Shown here piece by piece: positions 8,151-16,208 of a DNA stretch of 46,731 bases; position 1 is the stretch's first letter; the number at the start of each line of letters is the position of its first letter. Where the stretch lies: contig JAHIWP010000038.1 of NCBI GenBank assembly GCA_018816095.1, positions 1 to 46,731 on the forward strand. The letters are read 5' to 3'. The translations under genes and the position numbers were made by a program. This DNA is from Gammaproteobacteria bacterium (GTDB lineage: Bacteria > Pseudomonadota > Gammaproteobacteria > Pseudomonadales > Pseudomonadaceae). The notes below the pieces were generated by a model. It was not told the origin of the DNA. It saw only the letters and a program-made list of their open reading frames with translations, and ran no database searches.

Positions 8151-10638
8151 CTTTAGGGTACCTGCCTTTTAAATCCTTCTTCACTTCGGCATAGGTGCTG
8201 CGCCAGAAGTTGGCCAGATCCTGAGTCACCTGCACCGGCCGCCGCGCGGGCGACAGCAAGTGCAACTTGACCACCTGGCGGCCGCCGGCAATGCGCGGCG
8301 TATCGGCCAAGCCAAACAACTCCTGCAAGCGCACCGCCAGCACCGGTGGGTGCTCGTTGTAATCCAGGCTAATGCGCGATCCGGAAGGCACCTGCACACT
8401 GCGCGGCGCCAGCTCATCCAGGCGCTGTGGCAACGGCCAGGGCAGCAGGTTGAGCAGCAGGCTGGGCAAGTCCAGATTGGCGAAATGGCTGAGCCGGGTG
8501 ACGTTATCCAGATAAGGCTGCAGCCAGCCTTCCAGCGTCGCCAGCAAGGCGGCATCACTGACATCCGGCCACTCGCTGGCGTCTTTGCTGGCCATATCCA
8601 GCCCGCGCAGCAGGGTCACCCGCGCTTGCCATTGGCGCAGCTCTGGCGTCCAGGGCAGCAGCGCCAGGCCCTTACGCCGCACCAGCCCCAGCAAGGCACG
8701 GCTGCGCTGCTGGGTAGTGAGGCCGGTGAGCGGCTCACGCGACAGCACCAGTTCACCGACCTTGCGCTGGCGTTCGGCGCGCAGGGCACCCTCGCGCTCA
8801 TCCCAGTCCAGCACCTCCAGGCTGCTGACCTGCTCGGCCAGCACGCCCTCAAACAGCTGCGATTCCAACTCGGCGGCCAGGTAGATGCGCTCTTCGCGCT
8901 GGCCCTGACGACTACCCAAGTCGGCCACCACCAGCCAGCTGCGCTTCATCAGCCCATCAACCTCGGCAAACAACGCAGCACGCCCATTGGCCAGGCGATA
9001 TTCCGCGCCACCGGCACGGCGCTGCTGAGCGATCCGGTCCGGGTAGGCAAAGGCCAGCAATGCGCCCAGCCAGCGTGGATGCTCAGGATCATTGACCGCC
9101 TGCGGGCTGGGCCTGCGCTTGAGGTAACCCTGAAACTGCCGAGCCAATTGCCGGGCCCGCTGCACGCCGCCTCGGGCGGCGTGCAGCTGAGCGCCACCCG
9201 CGCCGCGCGTCTCCCCGGCCAGGAGGACCAGCCGACTGTGCAGATCAGCCCCTGCACCACGCAAAATGTCACGTTCGCCGAGCAAGGCTGCCAGATCGCA
9301 AGCGAGTACCCCCAAACCCAACTCCTGACCGCGCAGCAGCAGATGAGCGATGCGTGGATGAGTCGGCAGTTCGGCCATCGCCTGACCGTGAGCGGTCAGT
9401 TTGCCCTGAGCATCCACCGCGCCCAGCCGCCCCAACAACTCCAACGCCTGGGCATAGGCGGCTGCAGGTGGCGGATCCAGCCAAACCAGCTCGGCCGGTT
9501 GCACGCCCCAGCGCACCAGCTGCAGCGCCAGCCCGGCGAGGTCGGCTTGGAGCATTTCCGCCGTGCCATAAGCGGCCAATTGTTCGTGCTGCGCCTGCGA
9601 CCATAAGCGGTAGCAGACGCCCGGCTGCAGACGCCCTGCTCGACCGCCACGCTGAGTGGCAGAGGCGCGGGAAATGCGCTGGGTATCCAGGCGCGTCATG
9701 CCACTGTTCGGATCAAACCGTGGCACCCGCGCCAGCCCAGCATCGATCACAACCCGCACGCCATCAATGGTCAGGCTGGTCTCGGCGATATTGGTCGCCA
9801 GCACCACCTTGCGCAGCCCGGCAGGCGCCGGTTCGATGGCAGCACGCTGGGCGCTGAGGTCCAGCTCGCCATGCAGCGGACAAAGCAAAATATCGCGACG
9901 GCCGGACAGCGCTTCGGCCAGTTGCTCATTGACCCGGCGAATCTCCGCCTGCCCCGGTAGAAACACCAGCACGCTGCCCGGCTCATCGGCCAATGCCTGC
10001 AACACCGTCTGCAGCACTTTCGGTTCCAGCCACTCGCCCGCCTGCCAGGGCGCGCCCCAGCGGATATCCACCGGGAACATGCGCCCTTCGCTGCGCAGCA
10101 CCGGGGCATCACCGAGTAAACCGGCCAGCCGCTCGCCTTCCAGGGTCGCCGACATCAGCAACACCTTCAGCGGCCGTTCGCCGGAGTCCGCGCCGCGGAA
10201 CATCGCCCGACCATTCAGGCACAACGCCAGCGCCAGGTCAGCGTCCAAATTGCGCTCATGGAATTCGTCAAAGATGACCAGACCGACGCCTTCCAGCGCC
10301 GGGTCGTCCTGCAGGCGCCGCGCCAGAATACCTTCGGTGACCACTTCAATACGGGTACGCGGGCCGACCTTGCTGTCCAGGCGAATACGATAACCCACGG
10401 TTTCCCCCACCGTTTCACCCAGCTCACTGGCTAGCCGCTCAGCTGCAGCCCGCGCAGCCAAACGCCGTGGCTCAAGCATGATGATGGTTTGGCCGGCTAG
10501 CCAAGGCTGCTGCAACAGCGCCAGCGGCACGCGGGTGGTCTTGCCGGCGCCGGGTGGTGCCTCCAGCACCGCCTCGTCATGCTGGACCAAGGCCGCACAC
10601 AACTCAGGCAGCAAAACATCGATAGGCAGGGAATTCAT
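8134..10638 (-). CDS. hrpB: ATP-dependent helicase HrpB (3' end frameshifted)
   Basis: This DEAH/RHA superfamily 2 helicase has Walker A APPGAGKTTR, the HrpB-type box DEFH (FDEFHERNLD), motif III SAT and motif VI QRGGRAGR, followed by the HA2 and HrpB C-terminal domains. The ATG at 10638 follows GGAG and is preferred over 10653; the product is 834 aa. The reading frame ends GRYPKALLAG, but the +1 frame reads HYWPDDPLIAEPTARAKPRK and stops at 8088. That matches the expected HrpB tail (E. coli GRYPKHVWPDDP..., from memory). A single extra base at about 8151 would explain it. The core helicase is intact. Its cellular role is poorly defined. Confidence 0.95.
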   Translation of the reverse strand: MNSLPIDVLLPELCAALVQHDEAVLEAPPGAGKTTRVPLALLQQPWLAGQTIIMLEPRRLAARAAAERLASELGETVGETVGYRIRLDSKVGPRTRIEVVTEGILARRLQDDPALEGVGLVIFDEFHERNLDADLALALCLNGRAMFRGADSGERPLKVLLMSATLEGERLAGLLGDAPVLRSEGRMFPVDIRWGAPWQAGEWLEPKVLQTVLQALADEPGSVLVFLPGQAEIRRVNEQLAEALSGRRDILLCPLHGELDLSAQRAAIEPAPAGLRKVVLATNIAETSLTIDGVRVVIDAGLARVPRFDPNSGMTRLDTQRISRASATQRGGRAGRLQPGVCYRLWSQAQHEQLAAYGTAEMLQADLAGLALQLVRWGVQPAELVWLDPPPAAAYAQALELLGRLGAVDAQGKLTAHGQAMAELPTHPRIAHLLLRGQELGLGVLACDLAALLGERDILRGAGADLHSRLVLLAGETRGAGGAQLHAARGGVQRARQLARQFQGYLKRRPSPQAVNDPEHPRWLGALLAFAYPDRIAQQRRAGGAEYRLANGRAALFAEVDGLMKRSWLVVADLGSRQGQREERIYLAAELESQLFEGVLAEQVSSLEVLDWDEREGALRAERQRKVGELVLSREPLTGLTTQQRSRALLGLVRRKGLALLPWTPELRQWQARVTLLRGLDMASKDASEWPDVSDAALLATLEGWLQPYLDNVTRLSHFANLDLPSLLLNLLPWPLPQRLDELAPRSVQVPSGSRISLDYNEHPPVLAVRLQELFGLADTPRIAGGRQVVKLHLLSPARRPVQVTQDLANFWRSTYAEVKKDLKGRYPKALLAG

Positions 10639-10805
10639 GCGGGCTCCATTCAAGGCGCACGATTATAACGGCGAACCTGTCAGGCATTGCTGCTGTCTGA
10701 GCTACAGCCATTGCCCCGGACAAAATGCAGCCGCGACATTTGATGCAGCGGTATTGCGCTGAGGGCATTGCTATAGTTGCGCCACTTTTCCCTAGGAGAT
10801 GCTCA

Positions 10806-11225
10806 ATGCGTACCAAGACCCGTGTGATCGGCAGCCTGCTCATCGCCGCGCTGTTCACCCAACTGACCGCCTGCGGCACCTTGTTCTACCCAGAGCGGCG
10901 CGGCCAGATCGAAGGCCGCATCGACCCAGCGGTCGCCGCAATGAATGCTATCGGCATCCTCTTTTTTGTATTGCCCGGGCTGATCGCCTTCGCGATCGAC
11001 TTCACCACCGGCGCGATTTACCTACCCGGCGGACAATCGGCCCACATTGCGCCTGAGGACTTGCAGCAGGTAGTCGATGCCAACGGCAAGGTTGATCCGC
11101 TCAAGCTCAAAGCGCTGATCGAAGTGCAGACCGGCCATAGCCTGCCCCTGAATGACCCACGCCTGACTCAACACAGTGGCAACGTCGAGCAACTGGCCGC
11201 TTACGGCCTGCGTCCGGCCGCCTAA
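10806..11225 (+). CDS. Putative lipoprotein
   Basis: The ATG at 10806, 6 nt after AGGAG, gives a 139-aa protein. It has a lipoprotein signal peptide ending in the lipobox LTAC with Cys23. A second hydrophobic stretch (IGILFFVLPGLIAFAIDFTTG, about 48-68) could cross or lie against the membrane. The residue after the Cys is Gly, not Asp, so outer-membrane sorting is predicted. It lies between hrpB (divergent) and a metal exporter gene that starts 72 bp downstream on the same strand. The synteny resembles PA3962 of PAO1. The function is unknown. Confidence 0.85.
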   Translation: MRTKTRVIGSLLIAALFTQLTACGTLFYPERRGQIEGRIDPAVAAMNAIGILFFVLPGLIAFAIDFTTGAIYLPGGQSAHIAPEDLQQVVDANGKVDPLKLKALIEVQTGHSLPLNDPRLTQHSGNVEQLAAYGLRPAA

Positions 11226-11297
11226 ACCGCAGCCGCACAGCTGCGCTTAGCTTGTTTCGCGTAAATCTGGCAGAACGCCCAGCACCTTGGATAGCCC

Positions 11298-12227
11298 GTG
11301 AACATATCGCTGCTCCATGCCCGCCTGATGCGCCTGGCGACCTTCGCCGCATTGGCAACTGCTCTCACCCTGGCGCTGGCCAAAGCCATTGCCTGGTGGC
11401 TTAGCGGCTCGGTGAGCCTGCTGGCAGGCCTGACCGACTCGTTGCTCGACGGCGCTGCCTCACTGCTCAACCTGATTGCTGTGCACTACGCCCTGCGGCC
11501 GGCTGATGAGGATCATCGTTACGGCCACGGCAAGGCCGAAGCCCTTGCCGGTTTGGGTCAGGCCCTGTTTATCGGGGCCAGCGCAGTGCTGGTGGGTAGC
11601 CACGCCATCGATCGCCTGCTGCACCCCGAACCGATTGGCGCGCCCGCCCTAGGCATTGCGGTGATGCTGCTGTCACTGGCGATGACCGTTGCTCTGCTGC
11701 TGTTTCAACACCATGTCGTCCGCGAAACCGGCTCCACGGCGATTCGTGCTGACTCACTGCACTACCGCTCGGACCTGCTCCTTAACAGCAGCATCCTGTT
11801 GGCACTGCTGCTGGCCAGTTACGGCTGGCCACAACTGGATGCGCTCTTCGGTATCGGCATTGCCCTGTACATCTTCTGGAGCGCCGTCAGCATCGCCCGC
11901 GAAGCCGCGACAGTATTGATGGACAAAGAACTCGACCCGCAGATCAGCGCGCAGATGCATGCGCTGGCCTGCGCGGTACCCGGTGTATTGGGCGTGCATG
12001 ATTTACGCACGCGGCTGTCTGGTACCCACTGGTTCGTCCAGCTGCATGCGGAGCTACCTGGCGAGCTAAGCCTGCAGCAGGCACACCACCTCTGCGAGCA
12101 GGTTGAAGCGGCGATTCGCAGCGAGTTTCCGCGGGCTGAAGTGCTGGTACATGCCGACCCCAGCAGCGTGGTCAAAGCGCCGCAACAAGGCTCACCAGCC
12201 GCCGCTGGCCAGCAGCCAAGCGCTTGA
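11298..12227 (+). CDS. Cation diffusion facilitator (FieF-like metal exporter)
   Basis: This 309-aa six-helix CDF transporter exports divalent metal in exchange for protons. Metal-site signatures match FieF: DSLLD in TM2 (DxxxD) and HYRSD in TM5 (HxxxD), with the TM2-TM3 loop motif HRYGHGKAEALAG. A cytoplasmic C-terminal domain (about 205-290) with His-rich dimer-interface residues follows, ending in a Pro/Gln-rich tail. Iron and zinc are the likely substrates by analogy. A strong terminator begins 20 bp after the stop. Confidence 0.93.
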   Translation: MNISLLHARLMRLATFAALATALTLALAKAIAWWLSGSVSLLAGLTDSLLDGAASLLNLIAVHYALRPADEDHRYGHGKAEALAGLGQALFIGASAVLVGSHAIDRLLHPEPIGAPALGIAVMLLSLAMTVALLLFQHHVVRETGSTAIRADSLHYRSDLLLNSSILLALLLASYGWPQLDALFGIGIALYIFWSAVSIAREAATVLMDKELDPQISAQMHALACAVPGVLGVHDLRTRLSGTHWFVQLHAELPGELSLQQAHHLCEQVEAAIRSEFPRAEVLVHADPSSVVKAPQQGSPAAAGQQPSA

Positions 12228-12247
12228 CCCAATAGAAAGCCAGGCAC

Positions 12248-12279
12248 AAAAAAGGGAGGCCTGCAGGCCTCCCTTTTTT
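12248..12279 (+). terminator. Strong rho-independent terminator after CDF gene
   Basis: This is a perfect 32-bp palindrome: A6, then GGGAGGCCTG, then its complement ending in T6. It is also usable on the minus strand, where a small candidate ORF ends at 12289. Confidence 0.93.
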
Positions 12280-12288
12280 GCGTGTCCG

Positions 12289-12495
12289 TCATTGTGGCGA
12301 TGATAACGCCTTTTCTTCGCCTGCCTGATTGGGCAGTGCGGACCCGGGTGCCGTGACGATCCGGTGGGATCGGCGGCGACCGCTCACCTGATTGGGCGAG
12401 GCGGCTGGACGTATCGTCCGGGCCTTGAAGTTGAGATAAAGCTTACGCCTGCCGACGCAGCGAAAGATTGCGAACATTGCTAATAAAACCACCAC
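12289..12495 (-). CDS. Doubtful small ORF in lrp upstream region
   Basis: This is a 68-codon Arg/Pro-rich ORF with a GTG start at 12495 and no clear ribosome-binding site. A first in-frame ATG lies at 12477. The same DNA contains a hairpin CGATCC/GGATCG at 12357-12372 and two copies of CCTGATTGGGC (about 12323 and 12388). It may therefore be structured non-coding DNA rather than a gene. Nothing recognisable was found in the protein. Confidence 0.25.
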   Translation of the reverse strand: MVVLLAMFAIFRCVGRRKLYLNFKARTIRPAASPNQVSGRRRSHRIVTAPGSALPNQAGEEKALSSPQ

Positions 12496-12558
12496 TTGCG
12501 CAATTAATCACCTCAAGCGCATCATTCAACACAATCTAATAACGAAAGCATCGCAAAG

Positions 12559-13038
12559 ATGAACAGACTTGATCGTTACGACCTGAATATCCTCGCCGAA
12601 TTGCAGCGCGACGCCACGCTGTCCAACCAGGACCTGGCCGAACGCATCGGCCTATCGCCCTCGCCCTGTTCGCGCCGAGTCAAACAGCTTGAAGACGACG
12701 GTTATATCCTCGGCCAGGTCGCCCTGCTCGACCGCAAACAGCTCGGCTTAACGCTCACGGCCTACGTGCTGATCGGCATGGACAAACACACCCCGGAACG
12801 CTTCGAGCATTTTCAGGAAGAAATCCGCAAATGCCCGCAGGTGCTCGAATGCTGCCTGGTCACCGGGATGGACGCGGACTATCAGCTCAAAGTGGTGGTG
12901 CCGGATATGGATCACTACCAACAATTGCTACTGGGCACCCTGACCCGTATCGAGGGCGTATCCAGTGTGCGCTCCAGCTTCGTGCTGCAGCAGATCCTTT
13001 CCAGCACTCAGCTGCCGTTACAACACCTGCGAACCTGA
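12559..13038 (+). CDS. Lrp/AsnC family transcriptional regulator
   Basis: This 159-aa regulator has an N-terminal winged HTH (LDRYDLNILAELQRDATLSN, recognition helix in LSPSPCSRRVKQLE) and a C-terminal RAM ligand-binding domain (about 65-150). It lacks any extra domain. Members sense amino acids or their products and usually regulate a neighbouring catabolic or transport gene and themselves. No clear amino-acid gene is adjacent, so the target is open. The 280-bp upstream region holds the hairpin and repeat described separately. Confidence 0.93.
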   Translation: MNRLDRYDLNILAELQRDATLSNQDLAERIGLSPSPCSRRVKQLEDDGYILGQVALLDRKQLGLTLTAYVLIGMDKHTPERFEHFQEEIRKCPQVLECCLVTGMDADYQLKVVVPDMDHYQQLLLGTLTRIEGVSSVRSSFVLQQILSSTQLPLQHLRT

Positions 13039-13217
13039 TCTCGTTCTGCGAGTAAACGCACATCGCGGCGCAGCCACGCAACGGCGTATAATCGCCGGCT
13101 TGCTGCTGTGCCTTGTGCGACCCGCCCATAAGAGCCTCGCGCTCACACTATAAAAATGCATCGCCCACCTCCCGCCCTAGCTGGCGGCACAGTCTGTCTT
13201 TGCCAAACGAGGTTGCG

Positions 13218-13421
13218 ATGGAAACCGAGCTGTTTGAAGAACTGATGATGACCGTCCTGGTTGGCGGCCTGGTGTTGTTTATGGCGTTTATCGTCTGGGA
13301 CCTGGCGAAGAAATCCAAGGCTGGACGCTTCGGCACCATGATCCTGTTCCTCGCCCTGGGCCTGGGCGTACTGGGCTTTCTCATCAAATCTTTCGTCATT
13401 GCAGGTCTGGAAGGCGTCTAA
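13218..13421 (+). CDS. Small membrane protein, DUF2788-like (67 aa)
   Basis: The ATG at 13218 follows CGAGG by 6 nt and starts METELFEELMMTVLVGG. The protein has two predicted membrane helices (about 10-28 and 41-60) joined by a short basic loop (KKSKAGRFG). Its length and pattern match what I remember of DUF2788 proteins of Pseudomonas and relatives. The longer reading frame from 13113 lacks a ribosome-binding site. It precedes the globin gene on the same strand by 74 bp. The function is unknown. Confidence 0.82.
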   Translation: METELFEELMMTVLVGGLVLFMAFIVWDLAKKSKAGRFGTMILFLALGLGVLGFLIKSFVIAGLEGV

Positions 13422-13495
13422 CCGCCCCTGCCCTACTCAATTGACTCACGGCTGCATCACCACGCGGCCTGGACAGCCTTTTATCTGGAGAAAAC

Positions 13496-13888
13496 ATGAA
13501 AGCCACCGACCGCGTGATGCAAAGCTATGGCCGCTGCTGCGCCAGCCCGGATTTTTTCGACAGTTTTTACCGGCACTTCCTCGCCAGCTCGTCAGAGGTG
13601 CGTGAGAAATTCGTCAACACCGAGATGAGCGGGCAAAAGTTGCTCTTGCGTCAGGGCATTCTCAACCTGGTGATGCACGCACGCGGCCTGCCGGACACCA
13701 AGTTGCGCGCACTGGGCTGTAGCCATTCACGCGCGGCCATGGACATTCGCCCGGGGCTGTATGACCTGTGGCAACAGGCCCTGCTGGTGACCATAGGCGA
13801 GCATGACCCGCAATACTGCAGCGAAACCCGTAGCGCCTGGAATGAAGTCCTCGACAAGGGCATTGCGGTCATCAAAGCCGGCTACTGA
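13496..13888 (+). CDS. Single-domain globin
   Basis: This 130-aa haem protein has a ribosome-binding site TGGAG 6-7 nt before the ATG. It has globin-fold helices and a likely proximal haem-ligand His77 in LGCSHSRAAMD. F39 (REKFV) may be the CD1 phenylalanine. The length is that of truncated or single-domain bacterial globins, without a reductase domain. Such proteins bind O2 or NO or act as sensors, and the choice cannot be made here. It is convergent with the rluE-like gene: the stop codons TGA and TCA are directly adjacent at 13886-13891. Confidence 0.85.
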   Translation: MKATDRVMQSYGRCCASPDFFDSFYRHFLASSSEVREKFVNTEMSGQKLLLRQGILNLVMHARGLPDTKLRALGCSHSRAAMDIRPGLYDLWQQALLVTIGEHDPQYCSETRSAWNEVLDKGIAVIKAGY

Positions 13889-14521
13889 TCACTCCAGGCG
13901 GGGCGCGACTTCACGCCATTGCCCAGGCTGCAAGCCCTCTAGGCTGAACGGGCCGATACGCACCCGCACCAGACGCAAGGTCGGCAAACCCACCGCGGCG
14001 GTCATGCGCCGCACCTGGCGATTACGCCCCTCGCGAATCACCAACTCCAGCCAGACCGTCGGAATGCTTTTGCGAAAGCGCACCGGCGGGTTGCGCTCCC
14101 ATAACTGCGGTTCATCTAGCAGGCGTGCTTCGGCTGGCAGGGTGGGCCCGTCATTCAATTGCACGCCATCGCGCAACTGCTGCAACTGCGCCTCACTGGG
14201 CTCACCTTCCACTTGCACCCAGTAGGTTTTTGCCAGTTTGTGCTTGGGGTCGGCAATCCTGGCCTGTAGCCCGCCATCATTGGTCAGCAACAGCAGCCCT
14301 TCGCTGTCGCGGTCCAGACGGCCAGCCGGATAGACGCCGGGCACATCGACAAAATCCTTGAGGGTGGCGCGGCCCTGCTCGTCGTTGAACTGGGTCAGCA
14401 CATCGAACGGCTTATTCAACAGCAATAACCGCGGCTCGGCCGGCGGCGCCTTGGCTACTCGGCGAACAGCCGGTTTGCCGGTGGGACGACGCGGTGAGGC
14501 GGGGCGAGGCGGACGCGACAT
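13889..14521 (-). CDS. rluE: 23S rRNA pseudouridine synthase, RluE-like
   Basis: This RsuA/RluB/E/F-type pseudouridine synthase has catalytic Asp in [14 protein letters not shown], the [12 protein letters not shown]-terminal motif and the C-terminal [22 protein letters not shown]. Local order ([21 protein letters not shown]) resembles E. coli RluE, which modifies U2457 of 23S rRNA. It lacks an S4 domain, as RluE does. ATG at 14521 is chosen over TTG at 14545 because it is preceded by GGA and starts the basic Pro/Arg N-terminal tail typical of Pseudomonas forms; this gives 210 aa. Confidence 0.92.
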   Translation of the reverse strand: MSRPPRPASPRRPTGKPAVRRVAKAPPAEPRLLLLNKPFDVLTQFNDEQGRATLKDFVDVPGVYPAGRLDRDSEGLLLLTNDGGLQARIADPKHKLAKTYWVQVEGEPSEAQLQQLRDGVQLNDGPTLPAEARLLDEPQLWERNPPVRFRKSIPTVWLELVIREGRNRQVRRMTAAVGLPTLRLVRVRIGPFSLEGLQPGQWREVAPRLE

Positions 14522-14663
14522 AGGTAATCCAGGTAAACCGTACAAGGCGACCAGTGTAACCGAGGCCGCCGTACAACTATCAGCCAGACTTATGCAGGCG
14601 CACGCCCTCGGTAGACCCGGCTATGCTGGCTGGGTCCTGTTCTCCGCACCGAGGCTAATTGTC

Positions 14664-15698
14664 ATGAGTTCGTCCGATTCGATTGTCGATACCTTTACCG
14701 GCTGGGCTGCCAAAGCCCCTGGCGCCGCCCTCGAACAGTTCAGCTACGACCCCGGCCCACTGGGCGCTGAAGAAGTCGAAGTGGCGGTGGAGTATTGCGG
14801 CATCTGCCATTCCGACCAGTCGATGATCGACAACGAATGGGGCAATGCCCGCTACCCCTTTATCCCCGGCCATGAAGTGGTTGGCACCATCGTCCGCCTC
14901 GGCGAACAAGCGCGTGGCCTGAAGCTCGGCCAGCGCGTGGGCATCGGCTGGTACAAGGGCAGCTGCATGCATTGCAGCTCGTGCATGGAAGGTGCGCACC
15001 AACTCTGCGGCACGGTAAAACCAACGATTGTCGGCAGTAACGGCGGTTTTGCCGACCGCCTGCGTAGCCACTGGGCCTGGGCTTTGCCGCTACCGGATGG
15101 CCTTGATCCCGCACTGGTCGGCCCGCTGTTCTGCGCCGGCTCCACAGTGTTTAGCCCGCTATTGGATTTCGACGTAAAACCCACCGACAAGGTCGGCGTG
15201 GTTGGCATCGGCGGTCTCGGCCACTTGGCGCTGGGCTTCTTGAATGCCTGGGGTTGCGAAGTCACCGCTTTCACCTCGTCCTTGAGCAAGCAGGATGAAG
15301 CCAAGCGCTTGGGCGCACACAACGTAGTCGCTTCCACCGACAGCGCTGCGCTGAAAGCGATTGCCGGCAGCCTGGACTTCCTGCTGGTAACGGCCAGCGC
15401 TGACCTGGACTGGAACGCCATGATTGGCACCCTGCGTGGCAAAGGCCGGCTGCACTTTGTCGGCATCGTGCCCAGCGCGATTCCGGTGCATGTGTTTAAC
15501 CTGATTCCCAAGCAGAAGAGCCTGTCCGGCTCGCCCGTTGGCTCGCCGGCCAACATGGCGAAAATGCTCGAATTTTGCGCCCGCCATCAGATCCTGCCGC
15601 AGGTCGAACACTTCCCCATGAGTAAGGTCAACGAGGCCATCGACCACCTGCGCGCCGGTAAAGCGCGTTACCGCGTGGTGCTCGACGCCAGCAAGTGA
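14664..15698 (+). CDS. Zinc-dependent NAD(P) alcohol dehydrogenase (CAD/YahK type)
   Basis: ATG at 14664 (GAGG upstream) gives 344 aa; a longer in-frame opening upstream overlaps rluE-like on the other strand. The medium-chain dehydrogenase has catalytic zinc ligands in GICHSD and GHE, a structural zinc set C101-C104-C107-C115, and a Rossmann motif GIGGLGHLA. The arrangement is that of cinnamyl-alcohol dehydrogenase-like aldehyde reductases. The end of beta-2 (TSSLSK) suggests NADPH use. The natural aldehyde or alcohol is unknown. The gene is followed directly by a terminator, so it is monocistronic. Confidence 0.9.
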   Translation: MSSSDSIVDTFTGWAAKAPGAALEQFSYDPGPLGAEEVEVAVEYCGICHSDQSMIDNEWGNARYPFIPGHEVVGTIVRLGEQARGLKLGQRVGIGWYKGSCMHCSSCMEGAHQLCGTVKPTIVGSNGGFADRLRSHWAWALPLPDGLDPALVGPLFCAGSTVFSPLLDFDVKPTDKVGVVGIGGLGHLALGFLNAWGCEVTAFTSSLSKQDEAKRLGAHNVVASTDSAALKAIAGSLDFLLVTASADLDWNAMIGTLRGKGRLHFVGIVPSAIPVHVFNLIPKQKSLSGSPVGSPANMAKMLEFCARHQILPQVEHFPMSKVNEAIDHLRAGKARYRVVLDASK

Positions 15699-15704
15699 CA
15701 GCTG

Positions 15705-15735
15705 GGGCAAATCAGCCGCATGATTTGCCCTTTTT
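15705..15735 (+). terminator. Rho-independent terminator after alcohol dehydrogenase
   Basis: A 10-bp stem GGGCAAATCA/TGATTTGCCC with a 6-nt loop is followed by five T. It ends 21 bp before the GNAT gene start, so that gene needs its own promoter or readthrough. Confidence 0.9.
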
Positions 15736-15756
15736 ACACCGCCTAATGAGCCACGC

Positions 15757-16197
15757 ATGCCGCACCCGATCGAAACACCCAGCACTACCGACTTCGCGCG
15801 CCTGGTTGAAATTTGGGAAGCCGCCGTACGCGCCACCCATGATTTTCTCGAAGAGCACGACATTCAGCTGCTCAAACCCTTACTGATTGGGCAGTACTTC
15901 CCTCAGGTTCAGCTCCGTTGCATCCGTGGCGAGGATGGCAACATCAGCGGGTTTCTCGGCTATGCCGAGGGCAAGGTAGAAATGCTTTTCGTCGACCCAC
16001 TGAGCCACGGCACAGGCGTTGGTCGCGCACTGCTCAAGCATGCAGTAACGCATCTGAGCGCGACGCAAGTGGACGTCAACGAACAGAACCCCAAAGCACT
16101 GGGGTTCTACCTGAGTCAGGGCTTCGTGGTGGACCGCCGCTCACCACTGGATGGCGGTGGGCGGCCCTTTCCGATTTTGCATCTACGCCTGAGCTGA
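15757..16197 (+). CDS. GNAT family N-acetyltransferase (YjaB-like)
   Basis: This 146-aa protein has the acetyl-CoA binding motif A, here VDPLSHGTGVGRALLKHA (Q/RxxGxG/A type), and motif B NPKALGFYLSQGF. The pattern and size resemble E. coli YjaB and related acetyltransferases acting on small amines or proteins. The substrate cannot be inferred. It is convergent with amn, whose stop lies 11 bp away. Confidence 0.88.
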   Translation: MPHPIETPSTTDFARLVEIWEAAVRATHDFLEEHDIQLLKPLLIGQYFPQVQLRCIRGEDGNISGFLGYAEGKVEMLFVDPLSHGTGVGRALLKHAVTHLSATQVDVNEQNPKALGFYLSQGFVVDRRSPLDGGGRPFPILHLRLS

Positions 16198-16208
16198 CGC
16201 CTGCTGCA

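Noticed and set aside
8260-9606. Plus-strand frame of 448 codons opposite hrpB
   Set aside because: It lies inside the helicase gene and is Gln/Ala/His-rich with no domain.
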